Positions 17,601 through 43,633 of a DNA stretch of 64,000 nucleotides are shown piece after piece. Below the pieces are notes generated by a model. It worked only from the letters and a program-made list of their open reading frames with translations. It did no database searches and was not told where the DNA came from. This DNA comes from Sycon ciliatum (taxonomy: Eukaryota; Porifera; Calcarea; Leucosolenida; Sycettidae). The DNA lies in assembly GCF_964019385.1 (NCBI RefSeq), contig NC_088654.1:10202145-10266144 (forward strand), read 5' to 3'. The position numbers were made by a program, and so were the translations under genes. The stretch's first letter is position 1, and every line of letters starts with the position of its first letter.

Positions 17601-20069
17601 TCTTGAATAGGCCTTATGCACATTGTACAGATGCACGAAATCCCGTATAATCTTGTAGAATCCCGTAGACCCGGTTGGGTGTTGAATGTGCAGGACCCTA
17701 TTGTGTTTACTGCTATTTCCACTATGAAATGGGCCATGAAGGCATTTCATACGAAATCTTTTTCCGGCAGAGATCTAGCTAGTCGTTAGTTCAATCCCAA
17801 AGTGAAGAAGGCTTGAAAAGTGATCGTTTGCCATGAATTGTGAGGCTAAATGGGTCAAACGCGCATGTATAGCACACAATGAACACCCAACCGGGTATGT
17901 ACACACCTACGGCCATAGTACAGAACTTCGTACATCTGTACAATGTGCAAAAGGACTATAGGGCTTGCGTTTTGGACAAATAGACTTCAGAAACATAAAT
18001 GGAAGAGGATTCCATTGGGGATTGCTGAAAAAAATTCTAGAGAAACTCAAAGTTTGACCCATTCAAGTACAGTAGATATCCTTAGCACAAAAAAAACGCT
18101 AACGTAAACGCAAACCTTTCCGTACTTCGGATCGTTCAAGCTGACTTTTCCCTTAGCACAATGTATGTTACAATTCAGCCGAAGTAGTCGTGACAACCAT
18201 GGCGATATGAATTTTCGTGGAAACAGGTGCGGGAAATTCAAAATTTTGAACCAGGGATTAGTTTGCTGTCGTTCCGAAAGAATACCTTGGCGAGGTCTTT
18301 CACTCTGGAATAGCAAAAGCACGGCGAAAATGAGTTTTCGCTGTTCCCAGGTCCTTGGAAACCCTTTCCTAAACGCAGCACCGAAGACTGTAAGGGTTCT
18401 CCAGCTCCAGCACGTCTGGGAGAGGCCGATGAATTTCTTCCTCAGGAGTGCCGTGGAACTGGTTCTTTGTTTCCCAGATGGGATAGAGGGTGAAAGGCAC
18501 GAAGCAGAGGACGCAGACATTGTCAACTGAAAGGCAAAACTCGCCAAAAAAGCTAAATGTCACAAGAGGAAGCAATCTCGACTCTCATCTCGATCTGCAC
18601 GTGCTTTTTATCTCCCGCCAGTTACAAAACAATGCGGGTTTTTGCATTTCTTGCAGAATTACCATAACGAACGTCGGCCCGTTATTTTGAGCTCTGTAAC
18701 GTTTTTCCGTTATCCGACAACGTCTTTTGTCACGGCTGGGAGTGAGTACCGTAAAAGTTAGCGTTATCGTACTTTTGCTAAGGATGTCTAGTGGTCCCTT
18801 TATAATCCGGCACCATTTGTGCCAAGGAAATTCTGCTGCAGGGGCGTAGCACCCGCTTCGACTAGTACGACCATGGCCGTACCACTTTTCGAAAAATGTG
18901 GTCCGTCCGGAACGTGCAAAGCCGTAATAAAAAAAAATCAGGATCCATCGATGCATATGCGCATCAGACTTTGTTCTTTTTCTAGACTCGTACTCATAGA
19001 TCTGCCATGCATCTGCAGTCATACTGAGTACTGTACTCGGCTGCACACATCCACAGTCCCAGAACGCAGGATTTTGTGTCTTTTTTACAAAATTCTGCCC
19101 CCTTGGAAAAACGCGATTCCGCGGCCGCGGCAAATTTCGCAGAAATTGCCATCATCCGCGGAAATCACGGAGTTCACACTTTTGCCCGCGGAATCTGAAT
19201 TTTTTAGGGTAAAATACTAAAATAGTAAAATTACTACTCAGAAAGCAGCAGAAAAACTACTTTGCGATCTGTTTGAGCACATCGCTCTTTGGTGAGTGCA
19301 GGCCTCTCCAAGATTCTTCACTCTCATTCAGTTTGTGACTGCAAAGGATAGTGTGAAAAGTGCTCCTTCATGCAACCAAGAGTATAATTATAACCCCCCA
19401 TATACTCTTGATGCAACTAGTTGTTATATCCTCAACCATGTCTACGAGGAGGGTGAAAAACTTGCAGAAAGTGCCGCAGATTGTTGATTTACTGCAGAAA
19501 ATGCCGCAGAAAACCCCTCTTTTCCCCGCGGAATTTGCCGCGGAATTTTGGATTCTTGGCCGCGTTTGTCCAAAGGGACAGAAAATTTTCCGGCGGGAGG
19601 TCCCCCGGACCCCCCTCCAACCGTGACGGCCTTCGGCCGCGTCGACCTTCGGTCGTACCACTTCCAAAACCCCTCCTACGCCCCTGTGCTGGATTAGGGA
19701 GGGTGCTGGATATTTAACAAATCTGATCTACTGCTGCAATGTGCACGAAAAGGACATTTTGGTAACTGAAAATTGTGCTGGTTTATAGAGGGTGCTGGTT
19801 TATAGAGGGTGCTGGTTTATAAAGTGCTGGATTAAAGAGGGACGACTGTATGGCCAAATGCTAGAAGTCCATCTTTTTGACTGTAGTGTAGATGAATATT
19901 GAGAAAATGAAGTGGAACTGAGATGAAACAGAGGAATCCTTTCCCGCCTTACCTCACTGGTCTGCTCGAAGACGGACACGTCGTAGCGTGAGGCAGCTGC
20001 CAGGAAGTGCTTAGCCGCACACAGTCCGCCTGCGCCCGCACCCACAACAGCAACGCGAATTCGAGACAT
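9043..20069 (-). CDS. flavin-containing monooxygenase 1 (GS-OX/insect-type), six exons, 475 aa
   Basis: Exons in transcript order: 19953-20069, 15251-15336, 14177-14521, 12391-12723, 12035-12200 and 9043-9423. All introns are GT-AG with phases 0,2,2,2,0, and the CDS totals 1428 nt. The product is an NADPH/FAD-dependent monooxygenase expected to oxidise nucleophilic N or S in small molecules. Visible motifs: FAD-binding GAGAGG (residues 10-15), GGTW (41-44), the FMO signature FxGxxxHxxxY (F199-Y209), NADPH-binding GCGASG (224-229) and [11 protein letters not shown] around the exon 4/5 junction. Length and the NGHYFQP and YSFPFL blocks resemble insect and plant GS-OX-like FMOs. No hydrophobic C-terminal anchor is present, so it is probably soluble. 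The start is the ATG just before [10 protein letters not shown]. It lies in tandem, same strand, with a second FMO upstream. Substrate cannot be inferred. Confidence 0.95.
9440..9501. repeat. (AAC)n microsatellite beside FMO1 exon 6 acceptor
   Basis: About 20 AAC units begin 17 bp upstream (gene sense) of the exon 6 acceptor, so the transcript reads (GUU)n there. A second (AAC)n run lies at about 9637-9676. Confidence 0.95.
9896..9980. repeat. 42-bp direct repeat, left block
   Basis: Two 42-bp units starting CAATGAGTCATAGTCGG (9901 and 9943). The same unit recurs at about 11622-11712, on the other side of the gag-bearing fossil and in the same orientation. Confidence 0.85.
9981..11630 (+). 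mobile_element. Ty3/Gypsy-type LTR retroelement fossil, gag-bearing, incomplete
   Basis: Lies antisense in FMO1 intron 5. An LTR-like stretch (about 9981-10290, starting TGTCAACAATACTG) is followed by a primer-binding-site-like TGGTACCGAAACCCGG near 10293. A gag-like region (10331-11626) has a capsid-type N-terminal half, two CCHC zinc knuckles (about residues 205-235) and a C-terminal part resembling a retroviral-type protease region. I see no reverse transcriptase, integrase or matching 3' LTR, so the element is incomplete. It is embedded between blocks of a 42-bp repeat. Age cannot be set because there is no LTR pair to compare. Family assignment rests on Gag appearance only. Confidence 0.7.
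11622..11712. repeat. 42-bp direct repeat, right block
   Basis: Slightly more than two units of the same CAATGAGTCATAGTCGG repeat found at 9896-9980, followed by a degenerate partial unit. Confidence 0.85.
12242..12362. repeat. (CA)n microsatellite filling FMO1 intron 4
   Basis: CA-rich dinucleotide sequence with a few interruptions occupies about 120 of the 190 bp of intron 4 (12201-12390). Confidence 0.95.
12724..13386. other. FMO1 intron 3, possible solo LTR-like block
   Basis: No exon is seen. A stretch at about 12935-13199 starts TGTTACGG, ends CAACA and contains a TTATATTATTGAAAG segment, which could be an old solo LTR. I found no clear target duplication, so this is only a suggestion. 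Confidence 0.25.
13387..13596. mobile_element. CAGGGG-family TIR element, copy C, 5-bp TSD
   Basis: Left end CAGGGGTGTCGC and right end CGACGCCCCTG are inverted and flanked by CACAC (13382-13386 and 13597-13601). The body is 210 bp, non-coding, with repeated subterminal CCGTACCAC motifs also found in copy A (18839-19686). Confidence 0.8.
13919..14107. mobile_element. pogo/Tigger-like MITE
   Basis: Terminal inverted repeats of about 18 bp: CAGTCAGACCTCGCTTA at left and TAAGCGAGGTCTGACTG at right. Internal GGATAAG-type motifs repeat. The right flank is TA; the left flank is CA, so the duplication has decayed or the boundary is off. Non-coding, in FMO1 intron 3. Confidence 0.75.
14584..14670. 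repeat. (GA)n tract upstream of FMO1 exon 3
   Basis: GA-rich run; in gene sense it is a (TC)n tract ending about 60 nt before the exon 3 acceptor. Confidence 0.9.
16265..17213. mobile_element. TA-flanked TIR element (CACTCGGACGTCTC family), copy 1, with nested insertion
   Basis: Left end CACTCGGACGTCTCTTAT and right end ATAAGAGACGTTTGAGTG are inverted, with TA on both sides, as in Tc1/mariner-pogo elements. A relative lies at 36022-36715. It is interrupted by a TTAA-flanked MITE (16372-16976). No transposase is seen. Confidence 0.8.
16372..16976. mobile_element. piggyBac-like MITE with TTAA target site
   Basis: Starts CCCTTTCACGGTCTCA and ends TGAGACCGTAAAAGGG, with TTAA at 16368-16371 and 16977-16980. 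CCCT-type ends with a TTAA duplication fit piggyBac. The 605-bp body is non-coding and contains an ATCGATCACCGGTGATCGAT palindrome near its right end. It is nested in the TA-flanked element at 16265-17213. Confidence 0.85.
17500..18000. repeat. imperfect inverted repeat
   Basis: Segments around 17610-17690 and 17875-17960 are imperfect inverted copies (CACATTGTACAGATG against CATCTGTACAATGTG; CCCGGTTGGGTGTT against AACACCCAACCGGG). This looks like an old foldback element; its ends are not clear. Confidence 0.55.
18075..18788. mobile_element. TA-flanked TIR element, 714 bp
   Basis: Left end GATATCCTTAGCA and right end TGCTAAGGATGTC, with TA at 18073-18074 and 18789-18790. Subterminal segments (CGCTAAC and GTTAGCG) are also inverted. 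No convincing transposase. Confidence 0.75.
18789..19850. mobile_element. pogo-like element interrupted by a CAGGGG-family insertion
   Basis: Left end AGTGGTCCCTTTATAATCC and right end GGATTAAAGAGGGACGACTG are inverted; TA flanks the right end. The right part has three tandem copies of GTGCTGGTTTATAGAGG. The element is split at a TGCTG site by copy A (18839-19686) and abuts the 18075-18788 element. Confidence 0.65.
18839..19686. mobile_element. CAGGGG-family TIR element, copy A, 5-bp TSD
   Basis: Left end CAGGGGCGTAG and right end CTACGCCCCTG, flanked by TGCTG (18834-18838 and 19687-19691). Both subterminal regions contain CGTACCACTT motifs. The 848-bp body shows no intact transposase. It sits inside a pogo-like element. 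Confidence 0.85.
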
Positions 20070-22173
20070 GATCGACGATACGACTGTTTGTATTTTTGTC
20101 ACGCAACAGAACTGATTGAAACGACTGCAGAAGCTTGCTGCTTTCTAGGTTGGATTGAAATGCTCACAAGGTGTCACCTTCAGAGTCTTTTCTTGACCCT
20201 CCTAGTCAGGAGCTAAAGATCCTATCACTAGCCCACCGAACCTTTACTATCGTCACTATACTAGGCATAGGCATAGTCGGAAATTCGCTCCCGCATACAA
20301 TAACGGGCGCATAGCAATTATGTAGCTGGTCGCAGTCGCGATGAAACACGTTTGTAAACTCTGAAAAGACGTCGACAGCACGCATCGCATGTGCCTGATG
20401 TGGCACTGCCCTCGATCGAGTACACACTGGTACAGTCAAAAGCTCATTCATTCACAAGCTACCAAGTACCATACAGTCAGTTGCAGGCGCTAGGCACTGC
20501 GACGGGATCACGAGGGAGCAGAGTTCACAACCTGCTAACTCCATCCAGTCACTGAGACTTGTGTGGCAGTGTGAGTGGAGGGGTGATCTGCCATACATGC
20601 CATCGTCCGCGCCCGATGGGGCCCACTTGTTGTCACTTCCGTGAAAACCTTGATGAACCTTCCTTGTACTTGTACGAGTACAGTACAGTTGTAGGTCCAC
20701 ACGGGTCACAGACTGGATCGGCACACACCATCTTCAAACCAAGTGGTCTCTCTTCGATGCAAAAACAAACAAACAAACAAAAAAGTTTTTTTAATTAACC
20801 CTCCCACTTGCTTTGCGGATATCCGGATGGTTAGGTTTGTAGGGAAGTTTTCATCAAGTGGCGCATGGCAGAGGCATACGCATAGCCTCGCACATCCGTC
20901 GTGTGGTGCCATGTTAAAAGGTCATGCATGCACAATATACAATGTAAGTCATGTACAATGGTGTGATTCGCAAAACCTCTATTGCCATTCCTCAGGTGTT
21001 AGTGAAGCCTTTTTTTACGGACAAAAGACACAATAAAATACAATACAACACTGACAAAGAATTCAGGAAAAATAAATAATTATTACATGGACATTCAAAG
21101 ATCATGCTTGATCGTCATGGAGTGGTGGCGTGCAACGGAAGCAGAAAGATGATCCCTGACTTGTATGTCACCGGGATCGGGAAAAAACACTTATTAAAAA
21201 AAAGCCTGTCAAATGCTCAATCTCCATCGGATAGCTATCTGCTATGACCGCATGCCAAATAAATTTGAAAGCAAAAACATCAGCAAACTACGTAAAAAAT
21301 ATATCACTACACCAGCTATTAAATACAAAGGAAAAGAGCATAGCTAGCAATAATTATGACTACAAGTAAGAAGAGAAATACCTAAAACTAATTTAAGAGA
21401 ATAAAAACCTAAAGCTACTTCGAAGTACAAGCAGGATGGACAAAGAAGCACTCCCAGTCTCGGAATGCCCCGTTGACACACACAAAAAAACACAAGAAAA
21501 TTGCCACGTCACAACAACTCCATGATTCATCGTAGCAAACTGCGAGCTTGACAAAATAATAAATGAAAATTGAAGAATATTTCAAAAAGTTAAAAAATAA
21601 GTTACGATGGGCCATGCACGACCAAAAAGCAGGTGAACCTGACATGACATTTGCAGCAGAGAGACCTTGTAACGATATGAGCATTTGAATTGCAGTAATC
21701 TCTAAAGCAGGTATGGCTGCCATGGAATTTGCACATCCCTAGAAGTGGTTGCAACTTTAAACTATGTTTTAAAAAAGGCTAATGAAAGCCAGGTCGGTGT
21801 TTAAACCAAGAGAAGTAAATATAGGACCAGCCCATCAGTCTAGAGAAATGCCTCAAATTCTACCATCAGAGGGATACAGCACAGCATGCTGAGTACTAAG
21901 TATTTCTACAGCCCATGGACAGTCCACCGAAACAATTCCTACGCAGGTCGAACCAGACACATCCGCACGCATTTGACGCCCATCGCCGGAGGCGATGATA
22001 GCGATGCTACAGCAGAAGCCATAGCAGCTTGTGCTGGGATTGCACCATTCAACAGCTTGCAAGGCTGAAGAATTGACCGGCACTATTCAGCCTGGTCTAC
22101 ACCACACAGCTATGAAGTGGCTTTTTCACACACACACACACAAGCGTGCACGCACACACGCACCACTATTGCA
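20070..22173. other. region between the FMO genes
   Basis: About 2.1 kb upstream of the FMO1 start and downstream of FMO2. I see no exon; the FMO1 promoter should lie near 20070-20400, but no clear TATA element or other motif stands out. AT-rich from about 20800 to 21700. Confidence 0.5.
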
Positions 22174-38061
<15,888 letters not shown>

Positions 38062-38620
38062 TCTGGCGATCTGTTACTAGTACTACGGCATCACTATGTT
38101 GGCGTGGTTTATTTTGATCCAAGAAAAGCCATGTATGACCAGACCAGAACTCATCAACGACCTTCAGATCAGGGATCGGGAGTACATGTAGTGAAATAAA
38201 ATAGAGCGGTGCTACTTACGATTACTAAGTATACTACTCTCTGCTTCAGTTCAGATCATTCGTGGTGGACTGGAACACTTCAGTTCTGAAAATTACACAA
38301 ACATGTAAAAAGGGAAGGACAAACTACAGTATGCACTGCAGTGCAGGCATGCATGCAGTGCAGTGTGTAGGCTAGCTGGTGCACCGGTCACCACCACGTC
38401 CACGAGGCAAAAAGTCTTTTTTGAAAATTTGAACTGTACTTTTCTGTATGAGTTACGTCACTCTGACGCCCTCGCGATCGAAAGTTAGTTCGCATCAGGG
38501 AGTCGTAAAATATTTTTACGACTCCCTGGTTCGCATTAGGGGTGCGCGTGCGCGGATTATTCCCGGAATAATTTGGGAAGTCTGAAGAAAATGTTGAACG
38601 GCCTCTGCTGGGATGACGAC
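38062..38620. other. 5' flank of FMO2
   Basis: Presumed FMO2 promoter region on the minus strand. No TATA box is obvious. A perfect 15-bp hairpin (AGGGAGTCGTAAAA / TTTTACGACTCCCT) lies at about 38498-38529 and a GCATGCATGC-rich palindrome at about 38347. Confidence 0.5.
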
Positions 38621-38692
38621 TACACCATAGCTCAGTGGTTAGAGCATCGCTGGCTACAAGCGAGGGTCCCTGGTTCGAGTCCTGGTGGTGAC
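38621..38692 (+). repeat. tRNA-like sequence (SINE head or tRNA pseudogene)
   Basis: The 72-nt segment has A-box TAGCTCAGTGG, a paired D stem (GCTC/GAGC), an anticodon stem TCGCT/AGCGA, and B-box GGTTCGAGTCC. The acceptor stem has two end mismatches, the T stem one, and position 33 is G instead of the near-invariant U, with an apparent CUA anticodon. It is flanked by inverted AGTCTGAAGAAAA / TTTTCTTCAGACT. These faults point to a tRNA-derived repeat rather than a functional tRNA. Confidence 0.6.
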
Positions 38693-39022
38693 AGTCAATT
38701 TTTTCTTCAGACTTTTCCCGTTTGTCTCTTTCCCTCAAACCAGTTAATACTATCGTTGAGAAAATTTTGGGAATTTTTGGGGAATTCTATCGATCTTTTG
38801 CGAGATCTATGGGGCTGTTAAGTGATGACGTCACAGTTCCTTCGATACGCATAGCAACGATCCCACTGGGGACAAACAAAAGTAGCGTCGTCTCCACCGA
38901 ACCAGTTGTCAGTGGCAACATATAGGAATCGTGTACATTTCTTCGTTTCTTCTTTGCTGTTTTCAGTGAGTGTTTTGTTTTCTCTTTGTCCTTGATCTCG
39001 ACGGCGTTGTCGTGCTCATTAC

Positions 39023-39236
39023 CTTACTGAGACGTCTCTTGTGACTGTAGCCAGTGTCACGGAGGATTTTATTGGCGTGACGAGGTAGATCGCCGAGATC
39101 GAGCGTGAACTGAACGCTCTGCATTAGTAGCTCCTGTAGAATGTCTTCTGGGATGGCGTATCCATGGTCAACAAAGCCAAGGTGCAAGACAGCATAAGAG
39201 ATCGTGTAAACGATGTGAACTCCAAAAGGTAAGCTC
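39023..39236 (-). CDS. isolated exon-like ORF, unknown product
   Basis: A 214-nt minus-strand block is open in one frame between an acceptor (TTGTTCAG) and a donor (AAG followed by GTAATGAG). It encodes about 71 residues, beginning SLPFGVHIVYTISYAV and containing LQELLMQSVQFTLDLGDLP. The composition looks protein-like, but I found no partner exons and no recognised domain. It could be a fragment of an old transposon. Confidence 0.3.
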
Positions 39237-40617
39237 CTGAACAAGTGGAAAGATATGTGTATTTACAAACTCTCTCTTCATCCATCGATTGCCGCTATGC
39301 ATTGCATTTTGTCTTCACAGATAATCTGGACAAATAAATTATATTGTAACTGGAGAGTGCAGTCGTGCTTGGGGCCCATCCCAATGTCATCACATGGCTG
39401 TGGTGACTAGTGTATACCTGGGAGAATTTTCCTCAACTGAGACGGAGTGTAGATGGATGGATTATGAGAAATGCGAAGATGTGGAGTAAGTTGTGTCGAA
39501 GAAATGTGTAATAAAATAAAAATTACTTTACACTCAAACATACACTGTACATGTAACATCATGATAATGATTCCATCTTCATTATCTCCGCAACAGGTAC
39601 GCCATACGCACCGAATACATGGTGTGTGTGCACGTGCGCGCTTGCGTGCGCGCGTACATGCACACACTCTCATGCGTGGCCGAGTTGGCCGAGGGAGCTA
39701 CTCCATGGCTCCTACCATCGCGCCGGCTGGCCGCATGCGTGTGTATTGCAGACTTTTTGTTGTTGCCTTTTCGGATGTGCATGCACGAGGAACTTCCTTC
39801 TTTGGAACTGCTTCTTGCATGAGCTTTTTCGGATATTTCGTCTCCTGGCCTGGCTTATTTCGTTTCGGCGCTGCTGCGACCTCCTTTCGCGGAATATTAC
39901 TCAATGACAGGTGAGTTGACCAGTTCCCTTTGATTCATTTGCTTGTGTTTACTCTTTCATTTACGAAAAGTGTGCTGATTTTGGGCGGAATGCAAAAAAA
40001 TAATTGAAAAGCTGACAGGATCTCTTTTCTAAATTTAGCTTTTCCGCTGCCGAGGCCTCCTTTTACGGAATACTCGATGACAGGTGATCTCTGAGTTGAC
40101 CAGTTTCCTTCGATTCATTTGCTTATTATGCTCAGTGAGCCCTTTCACTAAATTTTACGGAAATGTGTGCTGATCTTTTTCGGATTTAGATTCATTTTTA
40201 TCTCTTGCCCTTGTCTACAGTGTGCGAAGAACGCGAGTTCACCTTCTTGACGGTAAGGCTTATGTTAGATGTGTTGTCGAAATACTCATATTCATTGTAC
40301 ATTAGTACGTTACAAGTAATGCGCTGGTCAGTGGCATACTATTGTTGGCAGTTCCCAATCTGGAGGGAAAGGTTCAAGGACCCATTGACCGAGTTTGCAA
40401 AATAAATTCGCATATCGGGGAGAATCTCCAGAGTCTGGGCGTTTTGATTTGTGAGTACCACCGAGATTGCACTGCCCCAAATACAGTTTCGTGCCGCCAA
40501 AGCAAGAATTACGATCTGCAATCTGTTTGTAGTACCTGCAAGAATGTGGAGTACATGTACCGTACTTTCTCTGTTTCTGTTTCAGTTGCCGTCATGTTGC
40601 TAAAGAAAGGTTCAGTA

Positions 40618-40933
40618 GAGAGGTTCTGCGAAACGAAAATTCGAACGAAGCTTCGCGACAGTCCTTGCGAAACGAAAATTCGAACGAAGCTTCGCGACAG
40701 TCCTTGCGAAAGTGTGTATGAATTTTTGCACGAACTTTGCGTTCTGCACATTTTCGTAGTTTGCGCGGGCCAAGTGCCCGTACGCCATGACCTGATCTCA
40801 CGAAATTTCCTACGACAGTTCATTTCGCGTTCCCTGCAAGTTTCGCGTCCAAAGTTGCGAAAGTTCGTGCGAAGTTTCGCACTTCATGACGTAGGCGAAA
40901 GTTTGTACGCATTTTCGTTTTGCAGAACCTCTC
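40618..40933. mobile_element. TA-flanked MITE with GAGAGGTTCTGC ends
   Basis: Left end GAGAGGTTCTGCGAAACG and right end TTTTGCAGAACCTCTC, with TA at 40616-40617 and 40934-40935. A 41-bp internal segment starting GAAACGAAAATTCGAACGAA is tandemly duplicated. GCAGAACCTCTCT also occurs at 37404 and GCGGAACCTCTCT at 37740, suggesting further ends of the family. Confidence 0.8.
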
Positions 40934-41608
40934 TAGTGACTCATTTGTTTCATACGAGATGAGTCAATGAGTCGGTGTGGCTTAGAATCTTTCGCTGTAG
41001 AAGAAATCTATTCGTATGTCTATTGGGGAAATAATTGTATTCACTGGTTATAAAATAGGTTAAGACAAACTCACAGAATAAATACCATCGGTCCCTTGGT
41101 GTTCGTCCTAAAGAGGTTCGACTGGATATCATTCATACTCACCAAAAGATGTGTAAGATTTTATTATTGTGGAGTGCCTTGTTTATCTCTCAGTACCTCC
41201 AACCATAGCCTTGCCCCTTTTATCCTCAGCATCAATGTAGTTGTTGGAACGAGGTGTCGGACTCAGCAATGTATTTGTTTACATTTTAATACATGTTTAT
41301 TGTTCCTCCTTTGCTGTGTTGTTCTAGAAAATCGTGGACTAACAGTTTAAAGTCATTGAACTACTTCCAAAAGTTGTGTCGACATCAACAGGATTACCAT
41401 TTCAGTGCAATATGATGCAGGATGACCTTATCACGATAACCCATGATTATAAACCATTATAAACACAGAATCAACAAAAAACATCTGGGACACGAACCTG
41501 GCTACATTTCTCAAATACAGTGTAAATCTGATCGAGGGTGGGGAAATCTGAAATATCTGAAAGCAAGACAATTTTATGACAGTCATGAAATTCTGCAACA
41601 GCAACATG

Positions 41609-42259
41609 TGTAACGTGCGTGGCCTAAGGCTAGGAGGCTACTACCCACAGTCAGTCAACCAACGTATCTGAACTTACTCCGGCACGGCCTGGAGGTTATC
41701 TTATATCAAAGTGAAAGTGAACTTGCTCTCTCTCAACCACGACTCTCTCTCCTCTCTCTGATCTCTCTCCTGAGATGCAAAACTAGAGAACTTATATAGA
41801 ATCTAACAAGGCCGTTGGCAAGGGGGGCCAGCTAGGAAGCTTCAGCTGGGGTCTATTGCGGGAAACAAGCAGCAGGCAGCAAAACAGCTAAAGAATGTAT
41901 GCGATAGTGTAGCAAGCAACCTGGAAATGCCATTGATTACTCGCAGCGCGCATCAGTGCTACAAAGGAAGCATTGGAGCATGAGACTGATATCACAGTGC
42001 AGATAAGTCCATACAACTGCACAAGGACCTCTTGCAAATGAAACATAGCGGCACAAGTATTGTATTTAGAAACAATGAAGACTACTGATAATATGTGTTG
42101 GTCTAGCTACTCTCCAGTGTGTAGTGGCGCCATGCAAGGATCATGGAAGAACAATCGTAAATGTAGGAAGTACTGTATGCTTCTAAACAATAAGAGTCAT
42201 GCAAAATACATGTACTACTAGTACTAGTCATGTGTAAACTGTAAAGCAGGGATACTACA
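41609..42259 (-). mobile_element. solo LTR, related to the 49206-51577 LTR family
   Basis: Starts TGTAACGTGCG and ends GGGATACTACA on the plus strand, with 4-bp flanks CATG (41605-41608 and 42260-42263). It shares landmarks in the same order with the LTRs at 49206: CCGGC...GCCTGGAGG, CTTATATAG, GGCAAGGGG and the terminal GGGATACTACA. The orientation is inferred from that match. It is 651 bp, diverged and therefore older than the paired LTRs. No internal region is present. Confidence 0.75.
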
Positions 42260-42499
42260 CATGCACAGAATGACCTCCGTATAAAAAAAGTATCACCACC
42301 ACCAGACCACTACTCGCATGTCATGTTTCCCCGCAGAAAAACATGCAATTGCATTATGCTAGTGCCATTTTCTGCAAGAAAAGGCTTGCACATCAATGCG
42401 TATAATACGGTATTGATATGATGTGAAGGCCATCATTTACATATTGATATAGGGCATTCCATTGATTGGTACATGGTGACAGAAAAAACAAAAGAAATT

Positions 42500-42909
42500 A
42501 TAGCAATAAAAACTGCTTTATGGCAGTTTTCTAAAAAAAGTTATTGTGTTCTAGTCCATGGACCCCGTCTAAAAAGTAAGAAATTAACGAAATGTGATAG
42601 CCGAAAATTATAATTTCACACAAAACCTCACAATAATCACACACAGAATGAAAAGCTACATGTACTCGTAGAAGACCTTTTCCCCTCGTGATCCTCTTTC
42701 CTATGCATGCATGTTGCCAATTGTTGGTGCAGTACAAGTTTAGTGTTGAAAGCAGCATTTCAAGTGTTGTGATTATTGTGAGGTTTTGTGTGAAATTTTA
42801 ATTTTCGGCTATCACATTTCGTTAATTTCTTACTTTTTAGACGGGGTCCATGGACTAGAACACAATAACTTTTTTTAGAAAACTGCCATAAAGCAGTTTT
42901 TATTGCTAT
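42500..42909. mobile_element. foldback element with arms of about 141 bp
   Basis: ATAGCAATAAAAACTGC at 42500 is inverted as GCAGTTTTTATTGCTAT at 42893-42909. Pairing continues almost perfectly to about 42640/42769, including CCATGGACCCCGTCTAAAAA. The centre of about 125 bp is unpaired. No ORF. Confidence 0.92.
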
Positions 42910-43633
42910 AATAATAATAGAGTGCTACAAGTACAACAGACTGGCAAGTACAGCACTTTCGCGCGGTCGTGATCTCGCGGCCCCTCAATCCACGTGCGGG
43001 TGATGATATAACGTGATCCAAGATGTTCTCTGACGTGTTCCTCGTTTTGTCGTCTCAACCTTTAATAATTATAATTATACGACTCCCAGCCCTGACTTGA
43101 ACGCCGTGCGAAACCTCTGCATCTGATCTCTAGCTAGCTCTAGACTATAGTCTAGTTACATTTTTTTTTAAATAATTCTGACACTGCTGAGTGCTGTCGT
43201 ACTGATACTACTGTCGTATGCTGACTGCTAGCTGACAAGTACAGTGACACCTGTCTCATGACGTCATGACTCAGACGACCGCTCAGATCATGCACGGCAC
43301 ATTCAGAAGGTGGTGTTTGACAGTTTTTACCGCACACGTGCTCAAACTGGGCACCAACTAGCATGCATGCTAGCAGCTGCGAAGTACTACCACAGGTCAG
43401 TGCCAGTGATGGTACGATGCCATGAAAGACTAAAATACTCGTAGTCACTGTACTTACATGTACGTACATGGTATATACAGAAGCCTTGCTTGGTAGTTTA
43501 ATATGTTTTTCGATTTTGACAGCATGTACATGTAATTGTTACAAGGCGAGGACGCGTAGTGCTCCTGACAACAGTACAACCATAACCCGGTTGGCAGATT
43601 CTACAACACAAAAAAACGAAAATTATAAAAATC
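42910..43633. other. intergenic, nothing recognised
   Basis: AT-rich sequence without a supportable ORF, tandem array or inverted repeat. Confidence 0.5.

Noticed and set aside
39670-39760. Possible tRNA with GCGTGGCCGAGTTGG
   Set aside because: It resembles a Leu/Ser-type D-arm, but no B-box or T arm follows at the right distance.
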